This document shows positions 1-5,867 of a stretch of 25,210 nt of DNA, piece by piece. A model generated the notes under the pieces. That model was not told the DNA's origin and made no database searches. It saw only the letters and a program-made list of their open reading frames with translations. Both the position numbers and the translations under genes were made by a program. This DNA is from DATFBY01 sp035253585. Lineage in GTDB: Bacteria > Gemmatimonadota > Gemmatimonadetes > Gemmatimonadales > Gemmatimonadaceae. The DNA lies in assembly GCA_035253585.1 (NCBI GenBank), contig DATFBY010000067.1:1-25210 (forward strand), in the 5' to 3' direction. Every line of letters starts with the position of its first letter. The stretch's first letter is position 1.

Positions 1-1
1 C

Positions 2-250
2 TCGCGCATCATCGGCGACCTTCAGCGGCCAGATGGCCGGGTGATCTCTCCGACCGAGACGCTTCGCGTGTCCTTCGGCGTGTATCCGTCGTGCGAAGGT
101 GGCGACGGCTACGAAGTGCCCGAAGCCGGTTCGGTGTGCGCTAACTGGCGAGATGCGCCACGAGCGGTGGATCTGCTGATGGCGCATCTGGAGAAGAGAC
201 TTGGTGGGAAGGTCGAGGCGCCGGAGGGGAATAGGATAGTTAGGCAGTAG
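2..250 (+). CDS. 5'-nucleotidase-like protein, C-terminal end (partial)
   Basis: The reading frame is open from base 2 and ends at TAG 248-250, so the gene starts before the window. The visible 82 residues include an 'SPTETLRVSFG' segment, a 'GGDGYEVPEAG' segment, a helix (RAVDLLMAHLEKR) and a final 'PEGNRIVRQ'. This order matches the end of the C-terminal substrate-binding domain of secreted 5'-nucleotidase/UshA-type metallophosphoesterases, in which a 'TYRVATNDFLAAGGDGY'-like strand is followed by a helix and a closing 'P..GRI'. If so, the protein removes phosphate from nucleotides or related esters outside the cytoplasm. The catalytic metallophosphatase domain lies outside the window and was not seen. 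The family call rests on motif memory only. The gene converges on the barrel-protein gene, with a repeat/terminator element between them. Confidence 0.6.
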   Translation, partial: SRIIGDLQRPDGRVISPTETLRVSFGVYPSCEGGDGYEVPEAGSVCANWRDAPRAVDLLMAHLEKRLGGKVEAPEGNRIVRQ

Positions 251-253
251 CGC

Positions 254-368
254 GGGACTCGGGACTAGGGACTTGGGACTCGGGATGAACACAAGGAAGC
301 GCCGGTCGGCAGTGCCGGCCGGCGCATTCAGTTTCCCAGCGAGTCCCGAGTCCCTAGTCCCGAGTCCC
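254..368. repeat. Heptamer-arm inverted repeat with hairpin core (element 1), likely bidirectional terminator
   Basis: The left arm (254-281) is four tandem heptamers GGGACTC, GGGACTA, GGGACTT, GGGACTC. The right arm (341-368) is their reverse complement with a single mismatch in 28 positions. Inside lies a 43-nt core (286-328) with a 12-bp hairpin: GCGCCGGTCGGC 299-310, loop 311-313, GCCGGCCGGCGC 314-325 (one G-T pair). The core recurs in the opposite orientation at 4357-4399. The element sits between the stop codons of two convergent genes, which suggests transcription termination in both directions. The function is inferred; the repeat structure is seen directly. Confidence 0.85.
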
Positions 369-374
369 GTCGTT

Positions 375-1157
375 CTACCTCACCCCATTCCACGTCATCC
401 CTACCCCGAACAGAATGTCGCCCTCGTCGACGAACACTTTCTTGAGGCCGGCATTCAACGTGAGGCCGTTGGCGAGCCCCGCGATCCCCACGCCGCCCGA
501 CAGAACGAACCGGAAGTCGTCGATGTCGACGCTCGCCTCGAAGCCGTCGGATTCGGCACTCACCGAGATCTGACCCCAACCGAGCGAGGGCGTGAGGAAG
601 GGGATGATCTTCGCCCGTCCGCTCGGGATGTTCATCGAGAGGGGCGTGCCGAGTGTGAAGGACCAGGAAGTCATGTCGACCTCGGTGCCGAGATCAACAA
701 TGTCTGGCTTGGCGTAGCCCACGTTGGCGAGAACGCCCAACATGAACTGCGACTGTCCCTCGCCCGCTTGCCCGGTGATCAGCGGCCGGCTGTAGTCCGC
801 GCCGAACATCACGTGGCCATCGCACTCGCCGTCGCAGTCGGGCGAGAAATAGCCGACGGAGAGGCCGAGGTCGTTCCTGCCGAAAGGAATGTCGAACGTA
901 CCGGCGAAATTGCGGATCGAGCCACCCTCGAGATCGACGAAGCCGAACGAAGCGCGGAAGCCAAGTCCGGCGCGCTGGGCACCCGTCATCCAGAACGGGA
1001 CCGCGTCAGGCATCCCGGCTGTCGGTGTGGAGATGAGCGCGAGGTACGCGAAGAACGGCTCGAGCTCGCCGAGATCCGGCTCCCCCTTTTGTGCCGATGC
1101 GGTCCGCGTCAGCGCGAGTGTCGCGATCGTGGCAAGTACGACGGTGAGTTTTCGCAT
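375..1157 (-). CDS. Exported outer-membrane beta-barrel-like protein
   Basis: This is a 260-residue protein. I chose the ATG at 1155-1157 because it begins a clear signal peptide (MRKLTVVLATIATLAL followed by TRTASAQ, cleavage probably after AQ or SAQ). A longer reading to 1280 would only add a non-hydrophobic leader that runs into the divergent tsdA gene. The mature part is rich in alternating hydrophobic/polar strands with many Gly and aromatic residues (e.g. LGLSVGYFSP, FMLGVLANVGYA, LTLNAGLKKVF, DILFGVGMTWNG), as in small outer-membrane barrels. A 'DCDGECDG' segment could form a disulfide or bind a metal. No enzyme motif is visible. It is transcribed divergently from tsdA with about 100 bp between the starts, and no strong Shine-Dalgarno is seen. 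Its substrate or partner is unknown. Confidence 0.7.
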   Translation of the reverse strand: MRKLTVVLATIATLALTRTASAQKGEPDLGELEPFFAYLALISTPTAGMPDAVPFWMTGAQRAGLGFRASFGFVDLEGGSIRNFAGTFDIPFGRNDLGLSVGYFSPDCDGECDGHVMFGADYSRPLITGQAGEGQSQFMLGVLANVGYAKPDIVDLGTEVDMTSWSFTLGTPLSMNIPSGRAKIIPFLTPSLGWGQISVSAESDGFEASVDIDDFRFVLSGGVGIAGLANGLTLNAGLKKVFVDEGDILFGVGMTWNGVR

Positions 1158-1259
1158 GTGTGCGTGGGTGTGGAGGTGGATGCCGCGGAGCCGCGTGGTT
1201 TGCGTCCGGGTGCGCGGCGTGGCAATATCGGTGATCGATCCCGTAGCCACCAGACGATC

Positions 1260-2156
1260 ATGCGACACCGAGAACAACACGCGACCTGGGTCATCACCGC
1301 GCTACTCGGTCTCACGGTGGCATCCGCGTGCAAGCGCGCGGATCATCCGCCACCGGTATCACAGCGCGACACTGCCTCACAAGTCGATGGCGGCCGCGTC
1401 CCCCTGCGCTTTCCATCGGACTCGGCGATTCCCGACGGCGCGCTCGGCGTGTCGATCCGTCGTGGACGTGCGCTGCTCGCCAACACCCGTGACAGTCTTC
1501 CAACGCTCGTCGGTAACCAGCTCCAGTGCGTGAGCTGTCATCCGCTCAATGGCACCAAAGCGAACGCGATGCCGTGGGTTGGCGTCTACGGGCGATTCCC
1601 GCAGTACCGCGCGCGGAGCGGCACCGTGCAAGTGATCGAAGACCGCATTACCGATTGCTTCGAGCGCAGCATGGACGGCCGTGCGCCGGCATGGAACAGC
1701 CGCGAGATGCGCGACATGGTGGCGTACTTCGCGTTTCTGTCGCAGGGAGTTCCGGTCGGAGCGGAAGTACAAGGGCAGGGATTACCACGTCTCGAGCCGC
1801 TACCGGGCGACAGCGCGCGCGGAGCGGCATTGTTCGCCGCACAGTGCGTACACTGTCATGGCGCGGACGGCACTGGGACGGCGATCGCACCATCGCTCTG
1901 GGGACCGAACTCGTACAACATCGGCGCCGGCATGGCTCGGCTCCGCACTGCAGCTTCCTTCATCCGGTACAACATGCCGGCCGATAGGCCAGGGACGCTC
2001 ACCGATCAACAAGCGTTCGACTTGGCGCATTACATCAATTCGCACCCGCGTCCCGACTTCAAGCTGAAGCACCTCGACTGGCCGAACGGAGATCCTCCAC
2101 CCGACGTCGCGTACGACACGGACGCCGCGCGAAGGAAGCGGAGCGCGGCGCAGTGA
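1260..2156 (+). CDS. tsdA: Thiosulfate dehydrogenase (tetrathionate-forming), diheme cytochrome c lipoprotein
   Basis: This 298-residue protein is predicted to oxidise two thiosulfates to tetrathionate and pass electrons to a c-type cytochrome. The ATG at 1260 starts a lipoprotein signal with lipobox ASAC (Cys24), so it should be membrane-anchored on the periplasmic side. Two heme sites are visible: CVSCH (residues 90-94) and CVHCH (196-200). Between them, 'DCFERSMDG' (Cys133) matches the conserved TsdA segment whose Cys is the unusual distal ligand of heme 1. Further family blocks are 'PSLWGPNSYNIGAGM' (211-225) and 'NMPADRPGTLTDQQAFD' (238-254), the latter with Met239. The C-terminal 'INSHPRPDF' is also typical of the family. 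No tsdB-like cytochrome partner is adjacent. The same frame stays open far upstream, but that stretch is antisense to the barrel gene and is not part of this protein. Confidence 0.88.
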   Translation: MRHREQHATWVITALLGLTVASACKRADHPPPVSQRDTASQVDGGRVPLRFPSDSAIPDGALGVSIRRGRALLANTRDSLPTLVGNQLQCVSCHPLNGTKANAMPWVGVYGRFPQYRARSGTVQVIEDRITDCFERSMDGRAPAWNSREMRDMVAYFAFLSQGVPVGAEVQGQGLPRLEPLPGDSARGAALFAAQCVHCHGADGTGTAIAPSLWGPNSYNIGAGMARLRTAASFIRYNMPADRPGTLTDQQAFDLAHYINSHPRPDFKLKHLDWPNGDPPPDVAYDTDAARRKRSAAQ

Positions 2157-2190
2157 CTTTCGTCTAACCAATCTCTAATCCCTCGGTTCG

Positions 2191-3306
2191 ATGCGCATCT
2201 CCGTCCCCAAGGAAAGTGCACCTAACGAACGGCGCGTAGCGCTGGTGCCCGATGGTGTGGGCCGACTCGTGAAGGCGGGACACGAGGTGACGATCGAGCG
2301 CGCAGCCGGTGAGCGCGCCGGCTTCCGCGATGCGCAATACGAGAGCGCGGGAGGGAAAGTCGTCGACGCAGCGCGGCTGTTCGACGGCACGCACGTGGTG
2401 GCTATGGTGCGGAAACCGAGCGGCGACGAGATCGAACGACTCCCTACGGGCGTGGCGCTGATCAGTCTCATGCAGCCCGCACAAAGCGCCGAGACGTTTG
2501 CGCACCTCGCGCGGCGCGGTGTCACCGCCTTCGCACTCGAGCTCGTGCCGCGGATCACACGCGCACAGGCGATGGACGCACTCTCGTCACAGAGCACTGT
2601 CGCCGGGTACAAGGCAGTTCTTCTCGGTGCCGCCGAGATGGGAAAACTTCTGCCGATGCTCACGACGGCGGCGGGGACGCTCGCACCCGCGCGCGCGTTC
2701 ATCATCGGCGCGGGCGTCGCGGGACTGCAGGCGATCGCCACCGCCCGCCGACTCGGCGCGATCGTCTCGGCTTTCGACGTACGCGCGGCGGCGCGCGAGC
2801 AGGTGCAGAGCCTTGGTGCCTCGTTCGTTGGCGCGGAGCTCGACGCCGATGCCGAGACAAAGGGTGGCTACGCGCGCGCGCAGACTGAGGACGAGCAAGC
2901 GCGTACTCTGGCCGCCATCGGCAAGCACATCGTCGATCAGGATCTGGTGATCACCACGGCGCAGATCCCAGGGCGAGCGGCACCCACGCTAATAACCGAA
3001 GAGATGGTGCACTCGATGCGCCCCGGAGCAGTGATCGTGGATCTCGCGGCCGAGACAGGCGGCAACGTCGCGGTTGGCCGTCCGGGTGAGACCATTCGGC
3101 TCAATGGAGTAACGATCGTGTCTCCCCTCGACGTACCGGCGACGGTGCCGATGCACGCGAGCCAGATGCTCAGCAAGAACATCGAGACCTTTCTGGCGCA
3201 CATTGGGAAAGAGGGCACGCTCCGGGTGAGCCTCGAGGATGAAATCGCGGGCCCGATGTGTGTCGTTCACGAGGGCCAAGTACGATACGGTACTCCGAAA
3301 AGTTGA
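2191..3306 (+). CDS. pntAA: NAD(P) transhydrogenase subunit alpha part 1 (NAD(H)-binding domain I)
   Basis: This 371-residue protein is close to the usual length of the split alpha-1 subunit of proton-translocating transhydrogenase, which carries hydride between NAD(H) and NADP(H). Signature features are the N-terminal 'VPKESAPNERRVALVPDGV', the 'RAQAMDALSSQ' block (residues 124-134) with the conserved Gln, Asp and Ser that contact NAD, the dinucleotide fold GAGVAGLQA (173-181) followed by the acidic residue in 'AFDVR', and 'LITEEMVHSMRPGAVIVDLA'. Alanine dehydrogenase shares the fold, but the RAQ-x-MD-x-LSSQ block favours PntAA. The membrane part (PntAB) and the NADP-binding subunit (PntB) do not follow. 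The next gene is a receiver-like protein, so the subunit is encoded alone here. No clear Shine-Dalgarno is seen before the ATG. Confidence 0.87.
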   Translation: MRISVPKESAPNERRVALVPDGVGRLVKAGHEVTIERAAGERAGFRDAQYESAGGKVVDAARLFDGTHVVAMVRKPSGDEIERLPTGVALISLMQPAQSAETFAHLARRGVTAFALELVPRITRAQAMDALSSQSTVAGYKAVLLGAAEMGKLLPMLTTAAGTLAPARAFIIGAGVAGLQAIATARRLGAIVSAFDVRAAAREQVQSLGASFVGAELDADAETKGGYARAQTEDEQARTLAAIGKHIVDQDLVITTAQIPGRAAPTLITEEMVHSMRPGAVIVDLAAETGGNVAVGRPGETIRLNGVTIVSPLDVPATVPMHASQMLSKNIETFLAHIGKEGTLRVSLEDEIAGPMCVVHEGQVRYGTPKS

Positions 3307-3328
3307 GCTGCCGAGAAAGTGATAGTGT

Positions 3329-3344
3329 TGTGACGTAGATCACG
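3329..3344. promoter_or_regulatory. CRP/FNR-family operator-like palindrome
   Basis: The sequence TGTGA CGTAGA TCACG (3329-3344) matches the CRP-type half-site layout TGTGA-N6-TCACA with one mismatch. It lies in the 107-bp gap between pntAA and the receiver-like gene. A possible sigma-70 promoter follows: TGAACA (3352-3357), an 18-bp gap, and TATATT (3376-3381). That would place the site roughly 50 bp upstream of the start of transcription. The sequence match is direct; regulation by a CRP/FNR-type protein is inferred. Confidence 0.55.
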
Positions 3345-3351
3345 CATGCGG

Positions 3352-3381
3352 TGAACATTCCGAGCCCGGGCGGACTATATT
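3352..3381 (+). promoter_or_regulatory. Possible sigma-70 promoter for the receiver-like gene
   Basis: A -10-like TATATT at 3376-3381 is preceded 18 bp upstream by a weak -35-like TGAACA (4 of 6 matches). It stands out as an AT-rich island in GC-rich DNA and sits between the CRP-like site and the ATG at 3414. The support is moderate. Confidence 0.4.
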
Positions 3382-3413
3382 CCCGGTCCCCCGCACGTGG
3401 TTCGGAGTTGCCT

Positions 3414-3830
3414 ATGCGCGCAGTCTGCATCGCCCGCCATCGCTTCTTGAGCGAGCACGTCTGCTCCGTGTTCGGAGCCATGGACATGGAGACGTATCCC
3501 GCGGTCGGCTTCGATGACGGAATGCAGATCACTCGTGTCCGACGACCGACTGTCGTCTTCTGCGACTACGATCTGTTGTCGACGGCGTCGCTGCAGGAGT
3601 GGGCCAACGATCCGGTCTTGCAAGAGACGCCGATCATCGCGGTGAGTCTCACCCGCCGTCACGACGAAGCGCAACACTTCGAGGGGAATGGCGCCGCGGG
3701 CTTTCTCTATCTCCCGACGCTCAGCGAGCGTGACGCCGCGGCTGTCGTGCGCGCGGTGACGCGGATCCAGCCGCCGCCTGACGCGATGCGCTGGTACGAG
3801 CGCGCCGAGGAGTCGCGCGTCGTCGAGTGA
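3414..3830 (+). CDS. Stand-alone degenerate receiver-domain protein
   Basis: This 138-residue protein has the alternating beta/alpha pattern of a response-regulator receiver domain and no output domain. I chose ATG 3414 (MRAVCIARHRF, with a GGAG-type ribosome site a few bases upstream) over a GTG at 3351, which falls inside the promoter region. Asp51 in 'PTVVFCDYDLL' sits at the end of strand 3 where the phospho-acceptor is expected, and 'PIIAVSLT' (73-80) looks like strand 4. The N-terminal acidic pair is missing (AVCIARHRF instead of a DD/DE motif). The conserved Lys before Pro near the end of strand 5 is replaced by Leu (FLYLP, 97-101). It therefore probably does not undergo normal phosphorylation, or acts as a pseudo-receiver. 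The downstream lipoprotein gene starts 4 bases after its stop, so the two are probably co-transcribed. Confidence 0.65.
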   Translation: MRAVCIARHRFLSEHVCSVFGAMDMETYPAVGFDDGMQITRVRRPTVVFCDYDLLSTASLQEWANDPVLQETPIIAVSLTRRHDEAQHFEGNGAAGFLYLPTLSERDAAAVVRAVTRIQPPPDAMRWYERAEESRVVE

Positions 3831-3834
3831 GCGC

Positions 3835-4320
3835 GTGATCGGCGCACGCGGAGGTGCGGCGATCGCGCTGGCGCTCGTGCTCGCCTGCACGGACCAGCCC
3901 GATACTCCCGAGCCCGCATCGTCGCCAAGCACGACACCAATTGGCGCAGCGGACACCGCGCCGGCGGATTCGCTCGACCGGTGGACGAAGAGCGAGGTGA
4001 TCAAGCGACTGGCTGAAGCCGGCTTGGTCGTCAGCGATTCCGGTAGCGTTGAACCGTTCCCGCCTCTCCGCAACAGCGGCGATCGCCTCCTGGTGAGCGG
4101 AAGCGAGCTGCGCATCTACCTCTATGAAGACGCCACCAGACGCGCGGCGGCCAGTGCCGCACTCGATACGACGACTCCCGACCTCGGCTACGCGACGGAA
4201 TGGAGAAAGCGCCCGCGGGTGATCCTCGTGAACAATCTCATTGCGCTGCACTTCACGCCTAACGACAGGCTGGCGGAGCGAGTCGACAATGTGCTCAGGG
4301 CGAGGCACCTCGGGAGATAA
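3835..4320 (+). CDS. Small lipoprotein of unknown function
   Basis: This 161-residue protein starts at GTG 3835, four bases after the receiver-like gene. The N-terminus is a lipoprotein signal: a hydrophobic run AIALALVLA, then Cys18 in the lipobox VLAC. A Pro/Ser/Thr/Ala-rich linker (about residues 20-45) leads to a small folded domain (about 48-161). Helix 'SEVIKRLAEAGLVV' is followed by short strands (LRIYLYED, PRVILVNNLIALHF) and a C-terminal helix. The pattern recalls small periplasmic alpha/beta domains, but I do not recognise a family. The stop codon is followed directly by repeat element 2. Confidence 0.7.
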   Translation: MIGARGGAAIALALVLACTDQPDTPEPASSPSTTPIGAADTAPADSLDRWTKSEVIKRLAEAGLVVSDSGSVEPFPPLRNSGDRLLVSGSELRIYLYEDATRRAAASAALDTTTPDLGYATEWRKRPRVILVNNLIALHFTPNDRLAERVDNVLRARHLGR

Positions 4321-4324
4321 TAGC

Positions 4325-4455
4325 GGGACTCGGCCCTCGGCGCTCGGCGAAAAAGGAATGCGCCGGTCGGCGTTGCCGACCGGCGCTTCCTTGTGTTCAA
4401 GGCCGAGTCCCGATGGCACCCGCCCGCCTTCGGCGGGCACCCGGCCGAGTGCCGG
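4325..4455. repeat. Heptamer-arm repeat with shared hairpin core (element 2), likely terminator
   Basis: The 43-nt core 4357-4399 matches the reverse complement of 286-328 at 40 of 43 positions. It contains a perfect 12-bp hairpin: 4360-4371, a 3-nt loop, then 4375-4386. On the left are heptamers GGGACTC, GGCCCTC and GGCGCTC (4325-4345); on the right the arm is reduced to GGCCGAGTCCC (4401-4411), which pairs with 4325-4335. Two more hairpins follow: GCCCGCC/GGCGGGC (4422-4438) and CCGGC/GCCGG (4441-4455). Read on the minus strand, the core hairpin is followed by a T-rich run (CCTTTTTC). The element lies between convergent genes (lipoprotein and pilin 1), so it probably terminates both. Confidence 0.82.
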
Positions 4456-4457
4456 CC

Positions 4458-4835
4458 TTAGTTACACTTCACGATACCGTCGATGTACACCGCGGTCGCT
4501 TGCGAGCCGACCTTGATGGTGCAGGTGACGACCGTCGACATCGCCGAGTTGGTGCCGGTGGCTTCCCAACCGTTCGCTGTCGCGTTCGCGACGGCCAGCG
4601 TTACGTTCGCCGACGGCGTGAAGTTCGGCATCGAGCTGGTGTAGATCTGATTGTCCGCGAAATAGCCTTCCTGCGCGGTCGCCAGATTGCGGAGGTCGGT
4701 CTTCACCGCCGCCAGATACGCCTTGTCCTTCGTGTTGGCAAACTTCGGAATCGCGATCGCCGCGAGAATACCGATGATGACGACCACGATCAGCAGCTCG
4801 ATCAGGGTGAAGCCCTTTCTGGTACCGCGCTTCAT
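4458..4835 (-). CDS. Type IV major pilin-like protein (pilin 1)
   Basis: This 125-residue prepilin has a 7-residue positively charged leader ending in Gly (RKG), then Phe and the hydrophobic N-terminal helix 'FTLIELLIVVVIIGILAAIA' with the invariant Glu at mature position 5. It is therefore processed by prepilin peptidase and assembled into a type IV pilus or a related pseudopilus. A short globular domain follows (TKDKAYLAAVKTDLRNLATAQEG), and two Cys near the end (in VVTCTIK and at the penultimate position) probably form the C-terminal disulfide loop. A good AAGGAG ribosome site lies 9 bases upstream, and a sigma-54 type promoter lies further upstream. It is nearly identical to the next pilin gene. 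Confidence 0.92.
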   Translation of the reverse strand: MKRGTRKGFTLIELLIVVVIIGILAAIAIPKFANTKDKAYLAAVKTDLRNLATAQEGYFADNQIYTSSMPNFTPSANVTLAVANATANGWEATGTNSAMSTVVTCTIKVGSQATAVYIDGIVKCN

Positions 4836-5090
4836 GTCAGTGCGCTCCTTGGGCGCGAGGTGCGTGGATAGACTCTACGACTGCCCTGTGGAAAAGCAGA
4901 GTCGGTGCCACGTACACCTGCAACGCGATGTCGTTGTCGCATCACCAGTTGCGTCAAATCGACCGCGGGCCGACGTTCGTTTCGCCACCGCGTTTTGCGG
5001 CAAGCTGCGCGTTCCGCGGTATGAGATTTCGTTGCAGCGCCGCGGCCGCCGACTGCCTAACGAGTCAAGGAGCAGCGACGACGATTGCCC
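4836..5090. other. Non-coding upstream region of pilin 1
   Basis: No convincing gene is present here. On the minus strand the region holds the pilin 1 ribosome site (AAGGAG, 4846-4851) and a sigma-54 type promoter (4896-4911). Just upstream of the promoter is an inverted repeat, CAACG-N6-CGTTG (4921-4936). One copy of the octamer GCCTAACG lies at 5055-5062. Short open frames across the region show no coding character. Confidence 0.6.
4895..4911 (-). promoter_or_regulatory. Sigma-54 (RpoN) type promoter of pilin 1
   Basis: Read on the minus strand, GTGGCACCGACTCTGCT has the -24 GG (4909-4908) and -12 GC (4897-4896) separated by exactly 10 bases. The -24 half is a perfect TGGCAC and the -12 half is CTGC (consensus TTGC). 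The predicted start, about 12 bases beyond the GC, gives a leader of roughly 48 nt to the pilin 1 ATG. PilA genes are often RpoN/PilR dependent, which supports the reading. Confidence 0.7.
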
Positions 5091-5128
5091 AAAAGAAAAA
5101 CAAAGAGGCCAGGCTTTCGCCTGGCCTC
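5091..5128 (-). terminator. Rho-independent terminator of pilin 2
   Basis: On the minus strand a perfect 10-bp stem GAGGCCAGGC/GCCTGGCCTC closes a GAAA tetraloop (5105-5128). A U-rich tail follows (TTTGTTTTTCTTTT, 5104 down to 5091). It starts about 25 bases after the pilin 2 stop codon. It separates the two pilin genes into independent transcription units. Confidence 0.92.
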
Positions 5129-5153
5129 TCTGCCGCAATAGGAGTCTATCGCT

Positions 5154-5531
5154 TTAGTTACACTTCACCACACCGTCGAGGTACACCGCGGTCGCTTGCG
5201 AGCCGACCTTGATGGTGCAGGTGACGACCGTCGACATCGCCGAGTTGGTGCCCGTCGCCGCCCAACCATTGGCGGTCGCCGGCGAAATGGCCAGCGTGAC
5301 GTTCGCCGACGGCGTGAAGTTCGGCATCGACGTGGTGTACGTCTGGTTGTCCGCGAAGTACCCTTCCTGAGCCGTGGCCAGGTTGCGGAGGTCGGTCTTC
5401 ACCGCCGCGAGGTACGCCTTATCCTTCGTGTTCGCGAACTTCGGAATCGCAATCGCGGCCAGAATGCCGATGATCACGACCACGATCAACAGCTCGATCA
5501 GCGTGAAGCCCTTTCTGGTGGTGCTCTTCAT
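5154..5531 (-). CDS. Type IV major pilin-like protein (pilin 2)
   Basis: This is a 125-residue prepilin with the same leader and hydrophobic helix as pilin 1 (cleavage after RKG, mature Phe1, Glu5). I count 10 differences from pilin 1 over 125 residues: two in the leader, the rest in the globular domain (for example ISPATANGWAATG against VANATANGWEATG) and near the C-terminus (VYLDGVVKCN against VYIDGIVKCN). Both C-terminal Cys are kept. A strong Shine-Dalgarno (AGGAGGAG, plus-strand 5536-5543) precedes the ATG. The gene has its own sigma-54 type promoter and a strong terminator. The pair probably arose by recent tandem duplication, or is kept similar by gene conversion. Confidence 0.93.
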   Translation of the reverse strand: MKSTTRKGFTLIELLIVVVIIGILAAIAIPKFANTKDKAYLAAVKTDLRNLATAQEGYFADNQTYTTSMPNFTPSANVTLAISPATANGWAATGTNSAMSTVVTCTIKVGSQATAVYLDGVVKCN

Positions 5532-5867
5532 TTGACTCCTCCTAACACGGTTTGCACGGCGTGGGTTTGGATCTGGGGGCTGGCTAAGGCACGGCCGGTG
5601 CCAGCTATGGCATGACCCGCGAAACTATTGTAAGACAACGACTTAAGTCATTCCGAGCGGCACCGAACCGGGCGCGCGACGATTGTGTTTTGCGAGATGC
5701 GAGGCGATCTGCAAGTGACACTTTTCGCCACTCGTAATCCCCGGCAGGCCCCTCCGTCTCCCGCGTCGTGCGACATCGCGGAGTCTGCCGTCTCCAAGAC
5801 GCCTCCGCGGCCCTCGACGCAACAGTCGACTCGTCGGGTTTAGTCCTTGCAGCGATTCGACGCTCCA
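5532..5867. other. Intergenic region between pilin 2 and the histidine kinase
   Basis: This 336-bp divergent gap has no convincing gene. On the pilin side it carries the ribosome site and the sigma-54 type promoter (5588-5604). It also has two adjacent inverted repeats: TTGT-AAG-ACAA (5628-5638) and the perfect 10-bp palindrome GACTTAAGTC (5640-5649). Both lie 50-75 bases upstream of the predicted pilin start, so they are candidate activator sites. From about 5650 to 5867 I see no clear sigma-70 promoter for the kinase. Confidence 0.55.
5588..5604 (-). promoter_or_regulatory. Sigma-54 (RpoN) type promoter of pilin 2
   Basis: On the minus strand CTGGCACCGGCCGTGCC has GG (5602-5601) and GC (5590-5589) exactly 10 bases apart. 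It shares the first eight bases TGGCACCG with the pilin 1 promoter. The -12 half is GTGC rather than TTGC. The predicted leader is about 46 nt, similar to pilin 1. Part of the sequence is self-complementary, so a DNA-binding palindrome is an alternative reading. Confidence 0.62.

Noticed and set aside
254..368. CRISPR array from the repeated heptamers
   Set aside because: Units are 7 bp with no spacers and are arranged as inverted arms.
1200..1228. TTGCGT-17-CAATAT as a tsdA promoter
   Set aside because: It matches only 3 of 6 bases in each box, not enough to claim.
273..1259. Long plus-strand open frame running into tsdA
   Set aside because: It is antisense to the barrel-protein gene, is rich in Arg/Glu/His with no domain, and the tsdA signal peptide starts cleanly at 1260.
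5640..5780. Segment ending in 'CGCTCGGAATGAC' (minus strand), resembling common dispersed intergenic repeats
   Set aside because: Only a short tail looks familiar and there is no second copy in this window. A genome search for the segment would decide.
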